Shown here in pieces: positions 1 through 9,475 of a stretch of 64,000 bases of DNA; positions within the stretch are counted from its first letter, which is position 1, and each line of letters opens with the position of its first letter. Source of the DNA: Vigna angularis (lineage: Eukaryota; Streptophyta; Magnoliopsida; Fabales; Fabaceae); assembly GCF_016808095.1 (NCBI RefSeq), contig NC_068971.1, positions 47,614,131-47,678,130 of the forward strand, written 5' to 3'. The notes beneath the pieces are model-generated. The model saw nothing but the letters and a program-made list of their open reading frames with translations, did no database searches and was not told the DNA's origin. The position numbers were made by a program, and so were the translations under genes.

Positions 1-2344
1 TTGCAAAGCTGGTGTTTCCCTAAGATCATGACGTTTTCTTTCTTTATCCATGGTCAGATTGGTGCAAACCTACTTCATCTAGCAAGAGTGGCAATGCTTG
101 ACTGCGGTCAACATAAAATGTTGGATGTTTCTAAAGCTGAAGCTGAGCTTGACATGGCAAAGAATCATTTGCATAATTCCATAAGGTTGGTATTAGTTTG
201 ACACGCCTACGTCTTTCACAACTACTTTTGAATATCGAAACTCAAGAAATTAATCATATGTTTTGTTTCTTTTTCTAGTGACAATTGTTCTTTCTTTTTA
301 CAGTGCAGTTTTTGTTTTTTTTTTTGTGTCCTTGCCTTCTGGACAGAGGGATTTAATATTCATACAAATGTTCAATCTTATCATGTATAACATTTAGATT
401 GGTTGATTCACTTAAGGAATATTTAATTAGTTCTGAAATAGATTTATTTTATTTATTATTTTTTTACATAGTTTAATTTATCAAATGCAAAGGAGCTTTC
501 AACTGATAGAACATTATATTGTGCTGTAACTTGATGCACCTTATTGAATTATATTTGCAGAAGAAAACTTATGCGTTTTAATTTCCTCCCAATATTATTG
601 GATTACACCAGTAATTTCTTGATGAAGAATTAGACTGGTCTTATATAATTTTTAATTGTAAACATCAATATAATTTCAAGTATCATATTTTGAAGGATAA
701 TGTTCGGTTTAAGGTGAAGCCATTTGCTTGGTTTGCCCAGCAATTACTAGTCATCTCCTGAAATTTCAAGAATGAAGAACATTTATGATATGCCATTTCT
801 TGTTTCATCTCAGGATTGCACGTGAATGTTTACGGAAGGTATCAAAACAAAAGGACAAGTTAAAGAGATACAGTGAGCCCGGGGATTCTAGAAAGGAAGG
901 CCAAGCAGCACTGGCCATATTGGTTAGTTTTATGAGATTATTTTTGTGATTTGCCCCCTTGGTGCTTAAGAATGATTTGTTTATTAAAATTTAAATGTAA
1001 TTTTTTCAGTTGCAATCACTCAATACATTGTCATCAGTAGAGCTAGAAAAGCAAGAATTGCAGAAGATTCAGGTTAGGTTACAAGCTTTGATGGTATTAC
1101 AACTAGGTTCTTCTTCCAAAGAAATGAGAAAATTGCAAATATAATATTTCTACTTGGTTAAGTGTTGATGATGTTTTGCTAAGCAGGAAGGGAATATTAA
1201 CCTCGAGGCTCAGGAGGCACTTCTTCAATGCATTTCTGCTTACAAAGAGGTAAACGTTTTTGTGTGATATTTTTTGGGGGATGTGTATGCTCTAATTTTT
1301 CTAGTTAATTAATCGTCATATATAATTAATGTACTATTTTTGGAATATTACTGAGTAGTATAACGTTATTTCAGGTAAAAAAAAAGACTTTTTTCCTTTC
1401 TGAGGAGAGCATTTATATAAGATTTTGTTGCTTGATGGTTTCATTTCTGCTAAAAAAATTAAAATTTGTCATTGGCTCGTCAGATTACTAAATTCAGTTC
1501 GTCAGAGTGCACACATAAATGGGTAGTTTGGAGAATTATTATTGGACATTGTGCTAATGATCCAAGATTTTAGGAGTCATGGGTGGTCTATAGATCAAAG
1601 TCCCTAATATTTTGACTGTCCTGGGGCTGGGCTGGGGCTGTGGCTGCTCATAGAAATTCTGGTGACTAAATATTTGATGATAGTGCACACGTGGATGGGT
1701 AGTTTGGAGAATTATTATTGGACATTGTGCTTGACAGTGGCTTCTACAATGATCCAAGATATTAGGAGTCATGGGTGGTCCATAGATCAAAGTCCCTAAT
1801 ATTTTGACTGTCCTGGGGCTGGGCTGTGGCTTGGACTGTGGCTGGGGCTGTGGCTCATAGAAATTCTGGTGACTAAATATTTGATGAGAGTGCACACATG
1901 GATGGGTAGTTTGGAGAATTATTATTGGACATTGTGCTTGACAGTGGCTTCTACAATGATCCAGGATATTAGGAGTCATGGGTGGTCCATAGATCAAAGT
2001 CCCTAATATTTTGACTGTCCTGGGGCTGGGCTGTGGCTTGGGCTGGGCTGGGCTGGGCTGGGGTTGGGCTGGGCTGTGGTTGTGGCTGGGCCTGGGCCTG
2101 GGCCTGGGGCTGGGCTATGCATTTGCGAACATACAAATTATGTTTCATTAGCAAATCATTACATGAAGGGTGTGAATATCTTCCATGGATTTCTTTCATA
2201 TGGGTTTTTGATATCTGTTCCGACTTCATTCTTGCTTTGCAGTTTGTATCTGAGAGGTCAATTGCTGATACCCCTGAAATAAAGAACGAGTATCTTTCAT
2301 GTTTAAAGCGCGCACAAAATTTTCTCGGACATAAAATTCATTAG
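1..2344 (+). CDS. 3' end of an unrecognised helical (TPR-like) protein gene, partial
   Basis: Five exons join with consistent phase: about 1-185, 814-922, 1010-1072, 1187-1249 and 2243-2344 (TAG at 2342-2344). All internal borders are GT..AG. The 5' part lies outside the window. The encoded tail is rich in A, L, E, K and R and should be almost all alpha-helix; segments such as LHLARVAMLDC and KAEAELDMAKNHLHNSIR look like TPR-type helices, followed by a charged helix and a short C-terminus ending NFLGHKIH. I do not recognise the family, and no catalytic motif is visible. The last intron (1250-2242) is about 1 kb and holds a G-rich minisatellite. The reading frame is intact in all five exons, so this looks like a live gene and not a relic. 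Confidence 0.7.
1506..2119 (+). repeat. Intronic minisatellite with nested GGGCTG-type array
   Basis: Three consecutive copies of a roughly 175-210 bp unit begin at 1506, 1682 and 1889 with AGTGCACAC. Each contains the same middle part (TTGGAGAATTATTATTGGAC, then AGGAGTCATGGGTGG, then CTAATATTTTGACTGTCC) and ends in a G-rich run of CTGGG/GGGCTG words. In the third copy this run has expanded to about 100 bp (about 2020-2119), nearly all GGGCTGGGCTGG-like. Copy 1 lacks a stretch of about 18 bp present in the others. The array is inside the last intron of the gene at 1-2344 and is G-rich on the transcribed (sense) strand. Confidence 0.9.
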
Positions 2345-3238
2345 AAGCCAAGCAATGAAACACCATGACAGGATTTTTTGTTCCCTGTTCCCTTTATTTT
2401 TTATTTTTTATGTGTATGTGTTTACTTCAATTCATAGGCATTTTTTTTGTTTCATAAAGAAAATAATTAAAAAAGGGAACAATGTTACTGAGCATAGAAA
2501 TATTGTTGTTAATTACACTACCTTTATATCTAACTGTTCTATGCTCAGTTGTATTTTCTTTGATATCACTTCAATTGTTAACAGACCCGCTTGTATATTC
2601 TTGTTCTCTACTTCATGACACTTAACGATAGAAAATCTAGCAAGTTTAGTAATCATACTATGAAAGAACGTATCAAACTAAGTATCCACTTGGTTTAAGT
2701 ACAAATCATTTGAAAATTTTGAAGTTGCAACACATTCTTACAATGAGATTATATAAAAAAAAAATTAAACTAACAGACAGTAAGATTGAGAAGGATACAG
2801 TTTACAATTCCAAAAGAAAGATCATGATGGGAACATAAAGGAAGTGCTTATTGTGAACTTTTAGTAGGGCATATGCACACCACACATCTAGGAGTGGTTG
2901 GCTTCTGATTGAACCTAAAAGCCTCGAAAAAGGGTTGAAGAATAAAACTGTCTTGGTGTAGACAAGTCAGAAAAATACATTGCTATAGGCCAAACCAGTT
3001 TCTTACAGGAGCCAAACGACCACATATCTTTAAACTTCTAGTAGGTCCGAATATCCATATTTCATTAAATGATGTTATTAAAATTCTGACATCATTGTGA
3101 TTTGTGAACACTTCAAAAAAAGTTACACACACCATTCCTGACACGTGAAGTTCTCAACCACAACACATTGCATTGCATGGCGGAACATAAATTTTCCAAA
3201 CACATTCACATTTTTTCAAAAAGTGGTCTCATGTGATC
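2345..3238. other. Intergenic: 3' UTR of the upstream gene and promoter of the next
   Basis: No coding sequence seen. The first 200-300 bases are T-rich and probably 3' UTR. The final 150 bases before 3239 are presumably the promoter and leader of the small gene at 3239; no convincing TATA box was identified. Confidence 0.5.
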
Positions 3239-3718
3239 ATGTCCTTCAAGCTCTTCTCTCTGAACTCTCTGGTTGAGAGAAAGAAGCCTGAAGAAACCAA
3301 AGATGAATTGGCCATTGTGAAAGCTGCTGCATGGGCATGGTACCTACACGGTTCAGGGTCTAAAGCAAAGGCCAAAAATGAGTTTGATGTCAAAAGATCT
3401 CAAACTGTAGCAAGGCCTTCACGCTACAAGTTAGAAGCTATGGGAATGGCTAAGGAAACACCATCAATGCACACCATCAAGCCTCTTCTTGACTCATATG
3501 AAGTTCAACGCATTTCAAAGCAATTGGATGGGCTTATTAAAGAGTCTGACCACAACAACATTGGCAACAATGGCTGCAGCAAAACAGGTAACGGTGATCG
3601 TAAGGATAATGGTAACAGAAGGATGAAGAATAAGCAGAGGGTCACTTCTTTGTCAGTCAAATGTGTACCTGCGGTTAATCTATCAATGTGTCTGCCAAAG
3701 CCCAATCATGCTTTATGA
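3239..3718 (+). CDS. Small plant-specific protein of unknown function, 159 aa
   Basis: Single-exon frame from ATG 3239 to TGA at 3716-3718. The N-terminal half is the more conserved-looking part: MSFKLFSLNSLVER, then IVKAAAWAWYLHGSGSKAK at about residues 27-45, a type of motif I associate with uncharacterised land-plant proteins; then a basic stretch and a leucine-containing helix around KPLLDSYEVQRISKQLDGLI. The C-terminal third is low-complexity, rich in N, G, D and K. No signal peptide, membrane segment or enzyme motif is visible. An upstream in-frame GTG is not a credible plant start. It stands alone, followed by about 2.4 kb of noncoding DNA. Function unknown. Confidence 0.75.
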   Translation: MSFKLFSLNSLVERKKPEETKDELAIVKAAAWAWYLHGSGSKAKAKNEFDVKRSQTVARPSRYKLEAMGMAKETPSMHTIKPLLDSYEVQRISKQLDGLIKESDHNNIGNNGCSKTGNGDRKDNGNRRMKNKQRVTSLSVKCVPAVNLSMCLPKPNHAL

Positions 3719-3767
3719 TCATTATCTAAATTGCATGTAATCCATCTTTCTACAGAATAAATTTCTT

Positions 3768-4570
3768 GACCAACATAAGAAATTTAAACTAAGCATACTT
3801 ATGCTGTTTGTAGACTAAGTTTCTTAAAATAAAGTCTCGTGTTCGAGTATTATGATAAAAAAACATAAAAGTAGATTATGTTTAAAATTTAGTACAATAA
3901 CACATGAGCATCACGTTTATATATTGAGGATTTGATATATATTTGATCTGCATGTTCTTAATATTGTTATGAAAAAAAAATTCTAAACAAACGCATCAGA
4001 AATTTAAGGTAAACATAAATATATATGTTCACTTTCTGGACTCATTCTCCTTAAACAAAGTTCTTTACGTGTTTCGAGTATTGTGTATGAAAAAAAAAAC
4101 CTAGTTGAAAAGAAAGATTCTACTAAAAAATATTAGTTAGGTTTTCCTGACAACGATTATAAATTATTAAAGGTCAGTGATCAACCAGGATTTCTAATGA
4201 AAATTAGTCATTTTTAAAATTGGTGATACTTACTATAAAACATGAGTATTACTTTATATTTTAAGATTTGGTATATATTTCAAGTGCATGTACTCAATGT
4301 TGCTATAAAATAAATTTGTTAACGGATACAGTGAGAAATTTGAACTAAGCATACCTATGTTGATATTGATATGTTATTTTTATTGAACTTAGTCTCCCTA
4401 AACAAAGTCTCGTGTTTAAGTATTGTGTACAAAAAGGATACAATAGCAAAGAAAGATCCTACTAAAAATAGTCAATTTGATTTTGCTTACACAAATTAGT
4501 TTTTATTATTAAATTTAGTGGTTTTCTAATAAAAATTAACCATTAAAGTTAGTGATACTAAGTACAATAA
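3768..4570. repeat. Degenerate tandem repeat, three copies of about 250-320 bp
   Basis: Three diverged copies follow each other, starting near 3775, 3999 and 4331. Shared landmarks in order are AGAAATTTAAACTAAGCATA, AAACAAAGTCTCGTGTTCGA (best in copies 1 and 3), a GAGTATT word, a run of A, AGTACAATAACACATGAG and ATTTGATATATATTTGA. The copies differ by many substitutions and indels, so the array is old. No coding sense on either strand. Confidence 0.6.
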
Positions 4571-6172
4571 CCATAATCCAAACAATATATATATATTTCA
4601 AGAATTAGCTTATGTTAATGGTTATGTATGTTTCTGTGGAACTTTTGGAAAATGAAAATGTCCATAGAAGAAAAAGTAAATTGAAGAGATTTAATTTATA
4701 GGATGATTGATGACAATCACATGAGTCGGTGTAATTAAAGAAGTGTAGGTGAATGGTAGCTTGTGAAGAGATCTTTTAGGACTCAGTCATGTGATTCCTG
4801 GGACTCCTAACGTTACTTACAATGTAGGAAATATGTAACACATGTATTTCATAATCTGTACCTCAGTTTTAGAAATTGAAGGTCATGTGTTTCTTTCTCT
4901 TCAAAGTAATAATTTGTATTTCATCACTAGGCACATATGTGAAGGTTACTCATTTTGGTAACAGTATGGTAGTTTAAATTAATCAAGTTTGGTTTTATTG
5001 ACCACTTATATTTTGACAAATGATTTCTATCAAAAAAATTTGAAAAAATTCTATATTAAATAAAGATGAAAAAAATACAAATGAAGATTCATAAACTCAT
5101 CTTTTTGAAAGTTTTGAATTAGAGATAGTGATAATTCTTTATGTGTATATTGAACTTATATCTTATCTATCTCTTTCTAATTATCTTTCTTGAAAGATCT
5201 ATAATTGATATTAATACAAATAGAGATCCTCCTAGTTTAAAATGCTTTCGTCCAAAAGAAAAATAAAGAAAAAGTTGAATACCATAAGACTCGTTTTAAA
5301 GTTTTGAATTGTAAATAGTATTAATGCTTTATATATAAGTTGAACTTATATTTAATTGGTATTGTGTCTTTTGGATATCTTTTTCAAAAGACTCATCATT
5401 AATATTAATGACATAAGATTAAATTTACACTAATAAACAAAAGAGTTTTAAAGTAGTAACTTTAAGGATTAACCAAATCTTGATAGAAAATATTGAATTT
5501 TAATTCGATTATGGTTCGTTATAAGCATGTGATATATAGGTAACACATGAAAACAGAGAGATGGAAAGAGATTCTATAATGTGTAGAGAAATTAGAGATG
5601 GGGGAGACAATTTGGTTGTTGCTTTGAGGAATTTGGTTGTTGCCTCTAAACTTAATTGAGATTCTACAATGTGATATACTGCATACTACCCAACTTTGAA
5701 ATTGTGTAATTTTTTTCCATGTTAAAATGAAGGAAACGGAATAATATGATAACAAATTACTATACAAACTTAAAGTCATAATAGAAAGGTTTGAGACTCT
5801 AACCAAATTTTCCAGGTTAGGGTGGCTTTGGCTTATAAAACTGAAGTAATGGTAATTAAGTATCAATACTGTCCAAACTTTATTTTGTTTTTCTCTTTAC
5901 AAACAAATGACTTATAGCAAAAGAACGATAGAGATATACCTATTTCGCAATTAAAACAAAATTGAATATAATTAGGATTAAATTATACTTAACAATTTAA
6001 TTAGCTAGTGTATCGTTACCCTGAATTTCGTTGGCAACAAAAATGTTGTGGTCCTACGCTTGTTGGTGAAATTTATATCCTAGTTTTGAATGTTTTACTC
6101 CTCTATACTGAAAACAGCCCCTTCTTTGTTGGTAGAATTTGTCTTAATTTTGACATATGAGACACGTCCTAG
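4571..6172. other. AT-rich intergenic DNA
   Basis: No gene found. Two related stretches of about 150 bp, near 5085-5230 and 5285-5420, share words such as AAAGTTTTGAATT and TGAACTTATAT, so there is a small diverged duplication. The interval ends at the target duplication of the Pack-MULE at 6183. Confidence 0.5.
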
Positions 6173-6182
6173 TTTATCAATT

Positions 6183-7609
6183 GGTTTAAACCCTCGGATG
6201 GTCTTCGTATTTGTAAAAGAATCTCAAGTGGGTCCTCATATTTTCAACTGTCTCAATTGGGTCTATATATTTGCAAAATATACTGCTAATGATGTCGTGA
6301 AATTTAATAAATTAAAAAAAAATAGAAAAATTATGCAATAAGAAAAAAAAGGGGGGAGATTTGAGAGTGGTGTGTTCTTTGAAGCTGTCTTCTAGAAAAA
6401 CTGATTGTGTTTTAGAGAGTCTGAGTTTCTTCCTTGTTGACCCATTTTCATTTTCTTCGCTATCACCCTAAAAAAACTTTCTACTATTTCTGCAAAAACT
6501 GCAGCATCGTCGTCCGTGTCATGAGGAAACTGAAGAAGGAAGAACTGGTGTTGAAGGAAGAAGGTGGTGGAGCTGAAGGGGTGGATCTGAGGAAGCTCTT
6601 GTGTCGTGAGGCAGTGCCGCAAAAAACCCTATTGAAGCTCCGTCAGCTCATGGCGGCGGGGACAATGGCGACAGCGACCGGGGCGGCGTTGATGTTGTTT
6701 TATGTGCTGAGCCGGCGGTTGTCGTGGAAGGCGGAGAAGGACAACAAGGATCACGGAGGCGACGGCGACGTGTCGAAATCGAGCAGATCGGTGCGTCGAA
6801 GAAGGCTTTCGAGGCGACCGGCACAGGCTCCGGCGACGCTGCTGGAGTCGATCAAAACACTGTCAAAGAAGACTTTGAGGTTCACGTATTCCGAGACCTT
6901 CGGAAAGTGGTCAATCGGCGATTTGGCCTTCGAAATCAACTACCTCATGCGCAAGCAGGTAAGTTTTATGAGATTCTGAATAAAATTGATAGTTTTAAGT
7001 GAAATTAAGTGGTTTCTGTTTCTGGGCGTATAGAAAGGTGCAAGCTTTTGAGGGGATTCTGACTTTGGGAACATGTGTAATGGTTTGCATTTTGCAGGGT
7101 AATTTGGCAGTTGCAAGTGTCTATGCTGGGAGTGATTCTGTGCAGCTCAAAGGTGATGGGATAATTGTTGAGTTATACCAAGATATGATCATGGAAATTT
7201 TGTCGTGGCTTCCAGTGAAAGATCTCCTGCGATTCAAGTGTGTTTCAAAAGGGTGGAACCAACTTGTCTCCGATTCGGCTTTGCATTGGTTCTCTGTGGT
7301 TTTTTTGAGTGCAGACCATTTTCCTCCCCTTTTTTTTTGCTTGCATATAATTTTTCTATTTATTTTAATTTATTAAATTCCAGCCAGCATATTTTTTTTA
7401 ATAAAATATCCACCTCAGGTATCCACCTCAGCACATTTTAACGCCATTTGTGACAACCTAACGGTTAGGACAAAATTAGTTCAATTTTACAAATATTTGG
7501 ACTGAATTGAGATATTTTGCAAATATATAGACCTAATTGAGACAGTTAGAAATATGAAGACTCACTTAAGATTTCCATATAAATACGAGATCATTCGAGA
7601 GTTTAAACC
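6183..7609 (+). mobile_element. Pack-MULE A: Mutator-like element carrying captured gene fragments
   Basis: The two ends are inverted copies. The left end begins GGTTTAAACCCTCGGATGGT; the right end, read on the minus strand, begins GGTTTAAACTCTCGAATGAT. Similarity continues inward (TCTCAATTGGGTCTATATAT against TCTCAATTAGGTCTATATAT) over at least 130 bp, and an inner block with AATTTAATAAATTAAAA extends it to about 6345 and 7335. The ten bases TTTATCAATT flank the element exactly on both sides (6173-6182 and 7610-7619). Long TIRs plus a 9-10 bp target duplication are the mark of Mutator-like elements. No transposase is present; the interior is fragments of a class 3 lipase gene and an F-box gene. 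This is the classic non-autonomous Pack-MULE arrangement. Confidence 0.88.
6521..7376 (+). pseudogene. Captured lipase (class 3) 5' fragment fused in frame to an F-box fragment
   Basis: Exon 1 (6521-6958) encodes 146 residues ending IGDLAFEINYLMRKQ; after a GT..AG intron the frame continues at 7098 as GNLAVASVYAGSDSV. This matches the N-terminus of plant DAGL-like class 3 lipases: a membrane segment at MATATGAALMLFYVLS, then QAPATLLESIKTLS and LRFTYSETFGKW. The resemblance stops at VELYQ (about 7172-7183) and the frame runs straight into a canonical F-box start, DMIMEILSWLPVKDLLRFK, then CVSKGWNQLVSDS, before unrelated residues and a stop at 7374-7376. The lipase catalytic GxSxG region and all F-box substrate repeats are missing. 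It has neither frameshift nor early stop, so a 238-aa chimera could be made, but it lies wholly inside Pack-MULE A. I call it a captured pseudogene; expression is unknown. Confidence 0.8.
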
Positions 7610-7619
7610 TTTATCAATT

Positions 7620-8139
7620 TATTTCAATATTCTGAATTTCACCTTCTATTTTTGTAGAGATACATGAAGAATTGATTTTGGTAGCACTAGTCGATTATTT
7701 TATATTGCTTGATGTAGGTTACGGAACTTACAAATTCTCTGATTAAATTCTCCTATGGGTCGTGTGAGTCCTTTTCTAGTTATTATTTTGTTTGCATTCT
7801 TGCTAAGAAGTGAGTCCTGGAGATGATTTTCATCATCAAAGGATTCTTTTGAATGAAAGGACTTCTCATTCCAATGGAGGCAATTTCAGTGGTCACAGTT
7901 CTCTATCGAGGCCTTCAACGACTAGAAAGGAGTAAGTTAATAGATTATAATTAGCTAAAACTATTGCTGGCAAAATGCATATCAACATGTTTTTCCCCGC
8001 TGTAACCCCAAACCTTCTATTTTTTTCATGCTTGAGAACCTTAGATGACCTTGCCGATAAGGTTTACTTGAATTCTACCTTGAAACCAACACCATTTGTT
8101 ATCAGTTGCACTTAAGTGCAATTTCTTTTCCCAATTCAT
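7620..8139. other. Intergenic DNA with a possible orphan exon fragment
   Basis: Between Pack-MULE A and the NDUFS1 relic. On the plus strand 7807-7931 reads as a plausible exon (SPGDDFHHQRILLNERTSHS, then NGGNFSGHSSLSRPSTTRK), ending at a strong donor, GA|GTAAGT, at 7932, with a pyrimidine-containing AG upstream. I do not recognise the protein. No partner exon was found, so this is probably a gene scrap. Confidence 0.3.
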
Positions 8140-8640
8140 ATTGGTGGGCAATCTATGATACCAAAGCAAGGGCATGACGCCAGTTAACAGCCTTAAATCG
8201 TCCATCAGGACCACGAATCATGGGGGTCTTTTAGCCCCTGCCTTTTCAAACCATCATAACAAAAGCGGGTTGAAAATCTCGTCATTTATGTCCTGCAATG
8301 GCCAAGCAGATCAAGCTTCAAAAATTGCAAACTAAGAACCGAAACCAACCTCTTCTCTCCCTGAGAAGGGTTTTTTTAAAAGATAAAAAGAGAGTGATGT
8401 TCCCATTGGTAATAGAGCAAACTTTCCCAAAAGCATAAAAATATAAAACATTTTAAGAATCACAAATTCAACCAAGAAAAGGATAAATGAAACCCCTTGG
8501 TCCCAAAAAATCAATCCTTACAGGGGATCCTCACTAGTTCCTCGTCTAATTACAATGAGGATTCACTTAAAATTTAACATAGATTTGGATTCTCTCATGT
8601 GATATTTTCATATGAAAAATTAATTTGAAGAATGCAGTGC
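8140..8640 (-). pseudogene. NDUFS1 relic: start of exon 4 plus intron 3
   Basis: This stretch aligns with 37085-37570 of the intact NDUFS1 gene in the same orientation. Shared blocks on the plus strand include CGTCCATCAGGACCACGAAT, CTTCTCTCCCTGAGAAGGGT and TACAGGGGATCCTCAC. About 160 bp of exon 4 remain (about 8140-8302), preceded on the minus strand by intron 3 sequence including the splice acceptor. It has indels (GGGGTC where the parent has GGGTC), so the frame is broken, and similarity ends at about 8140 inside the exon. Together with the copied NDUFS1 exon 1 at 11293-11455 it brackets the armadillo gene. Confidence 0.82.
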
Positions 8641-9475
8641 TGCTCTCTTTTGCTCTCTAGAAACCATATTATGCTCCCTTTTCCTCTAGAAGAGATTTTT
8701 TGGGCTTTGCTTTTATCCTTTTTCTAATGAGTTTAGAGTCTTCTATCAACAGAAAAAGGTTAAAATAGTTTTAAGTTACAAAAAAGCTTCAATCACTTTC
8801 TATATTTCCTTTTCTTACGAAAACTAAGTGAAAAAGTTCATTGGACAGTGATATTGTCCTTCTGAAAAGATTGGAGATGGTGCATCATTCAGAGCTTGGT
8901 AAGATAAATGGAACATACATATGTCTTCGATCCTAAATTGGGTAGTGGAATTGACAAGGCAGATCTGGTGGATGAGCAAACCCTATGTGTATCTTCTGAT
9001 GATTAATTTTCTTTCACAAATATCTTTTCCTCAAAAAAGCATCCATGATCAAAGACATAAGGTTTGCTAGCCTACCCTAAACAATTTAAATGGCAACCTA
9101 TGATTACTAGGTCTAAAGATGAAGGTCATGTTTTACTAGAAATTGCATACATTCACTAATGACATTGTATGATCAATCATATATTTTATATAGTCCAACA
9201 TGGGTTTAAGTTTAAGAATGTAGTGTTAACCTAATATGCAATTACAGTTTTATCAAGATTGACATAACAATGAGCAACAAATTTCACTTCACAAGTGAAT
9301 AAAACAAAGCAACAGTATAACTATGATCTTTATTGGATTTAGCCAAAGGATACACAATAACTTCCATTTCTCTTCCCCAAAAATGCTTTGGTTGCCAGCT
9401 TACTCTCTCCTATAGTAATATTTCATGCTCCAACCAATAAAAAAAACAAAAAGAGGCATGTACCTCAAGTAAAAG
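8641..9475. other. 3' flank of the armadillo chimera
   Basis: No coding sequence found. It separates the armadillo gene's stop codon (9476-9478) from the NDUFS1 relic and probably holds the 3' UTR in its last 200-300 bases. Confidence 0.5.

Noticed and set aside
5519..5866. 115-aa minus-strand frame
   Set aside because: Includes an internal repeat of noncoding intergenic sequence (TTTGGTTGTTGC words) and has no family resemblance.
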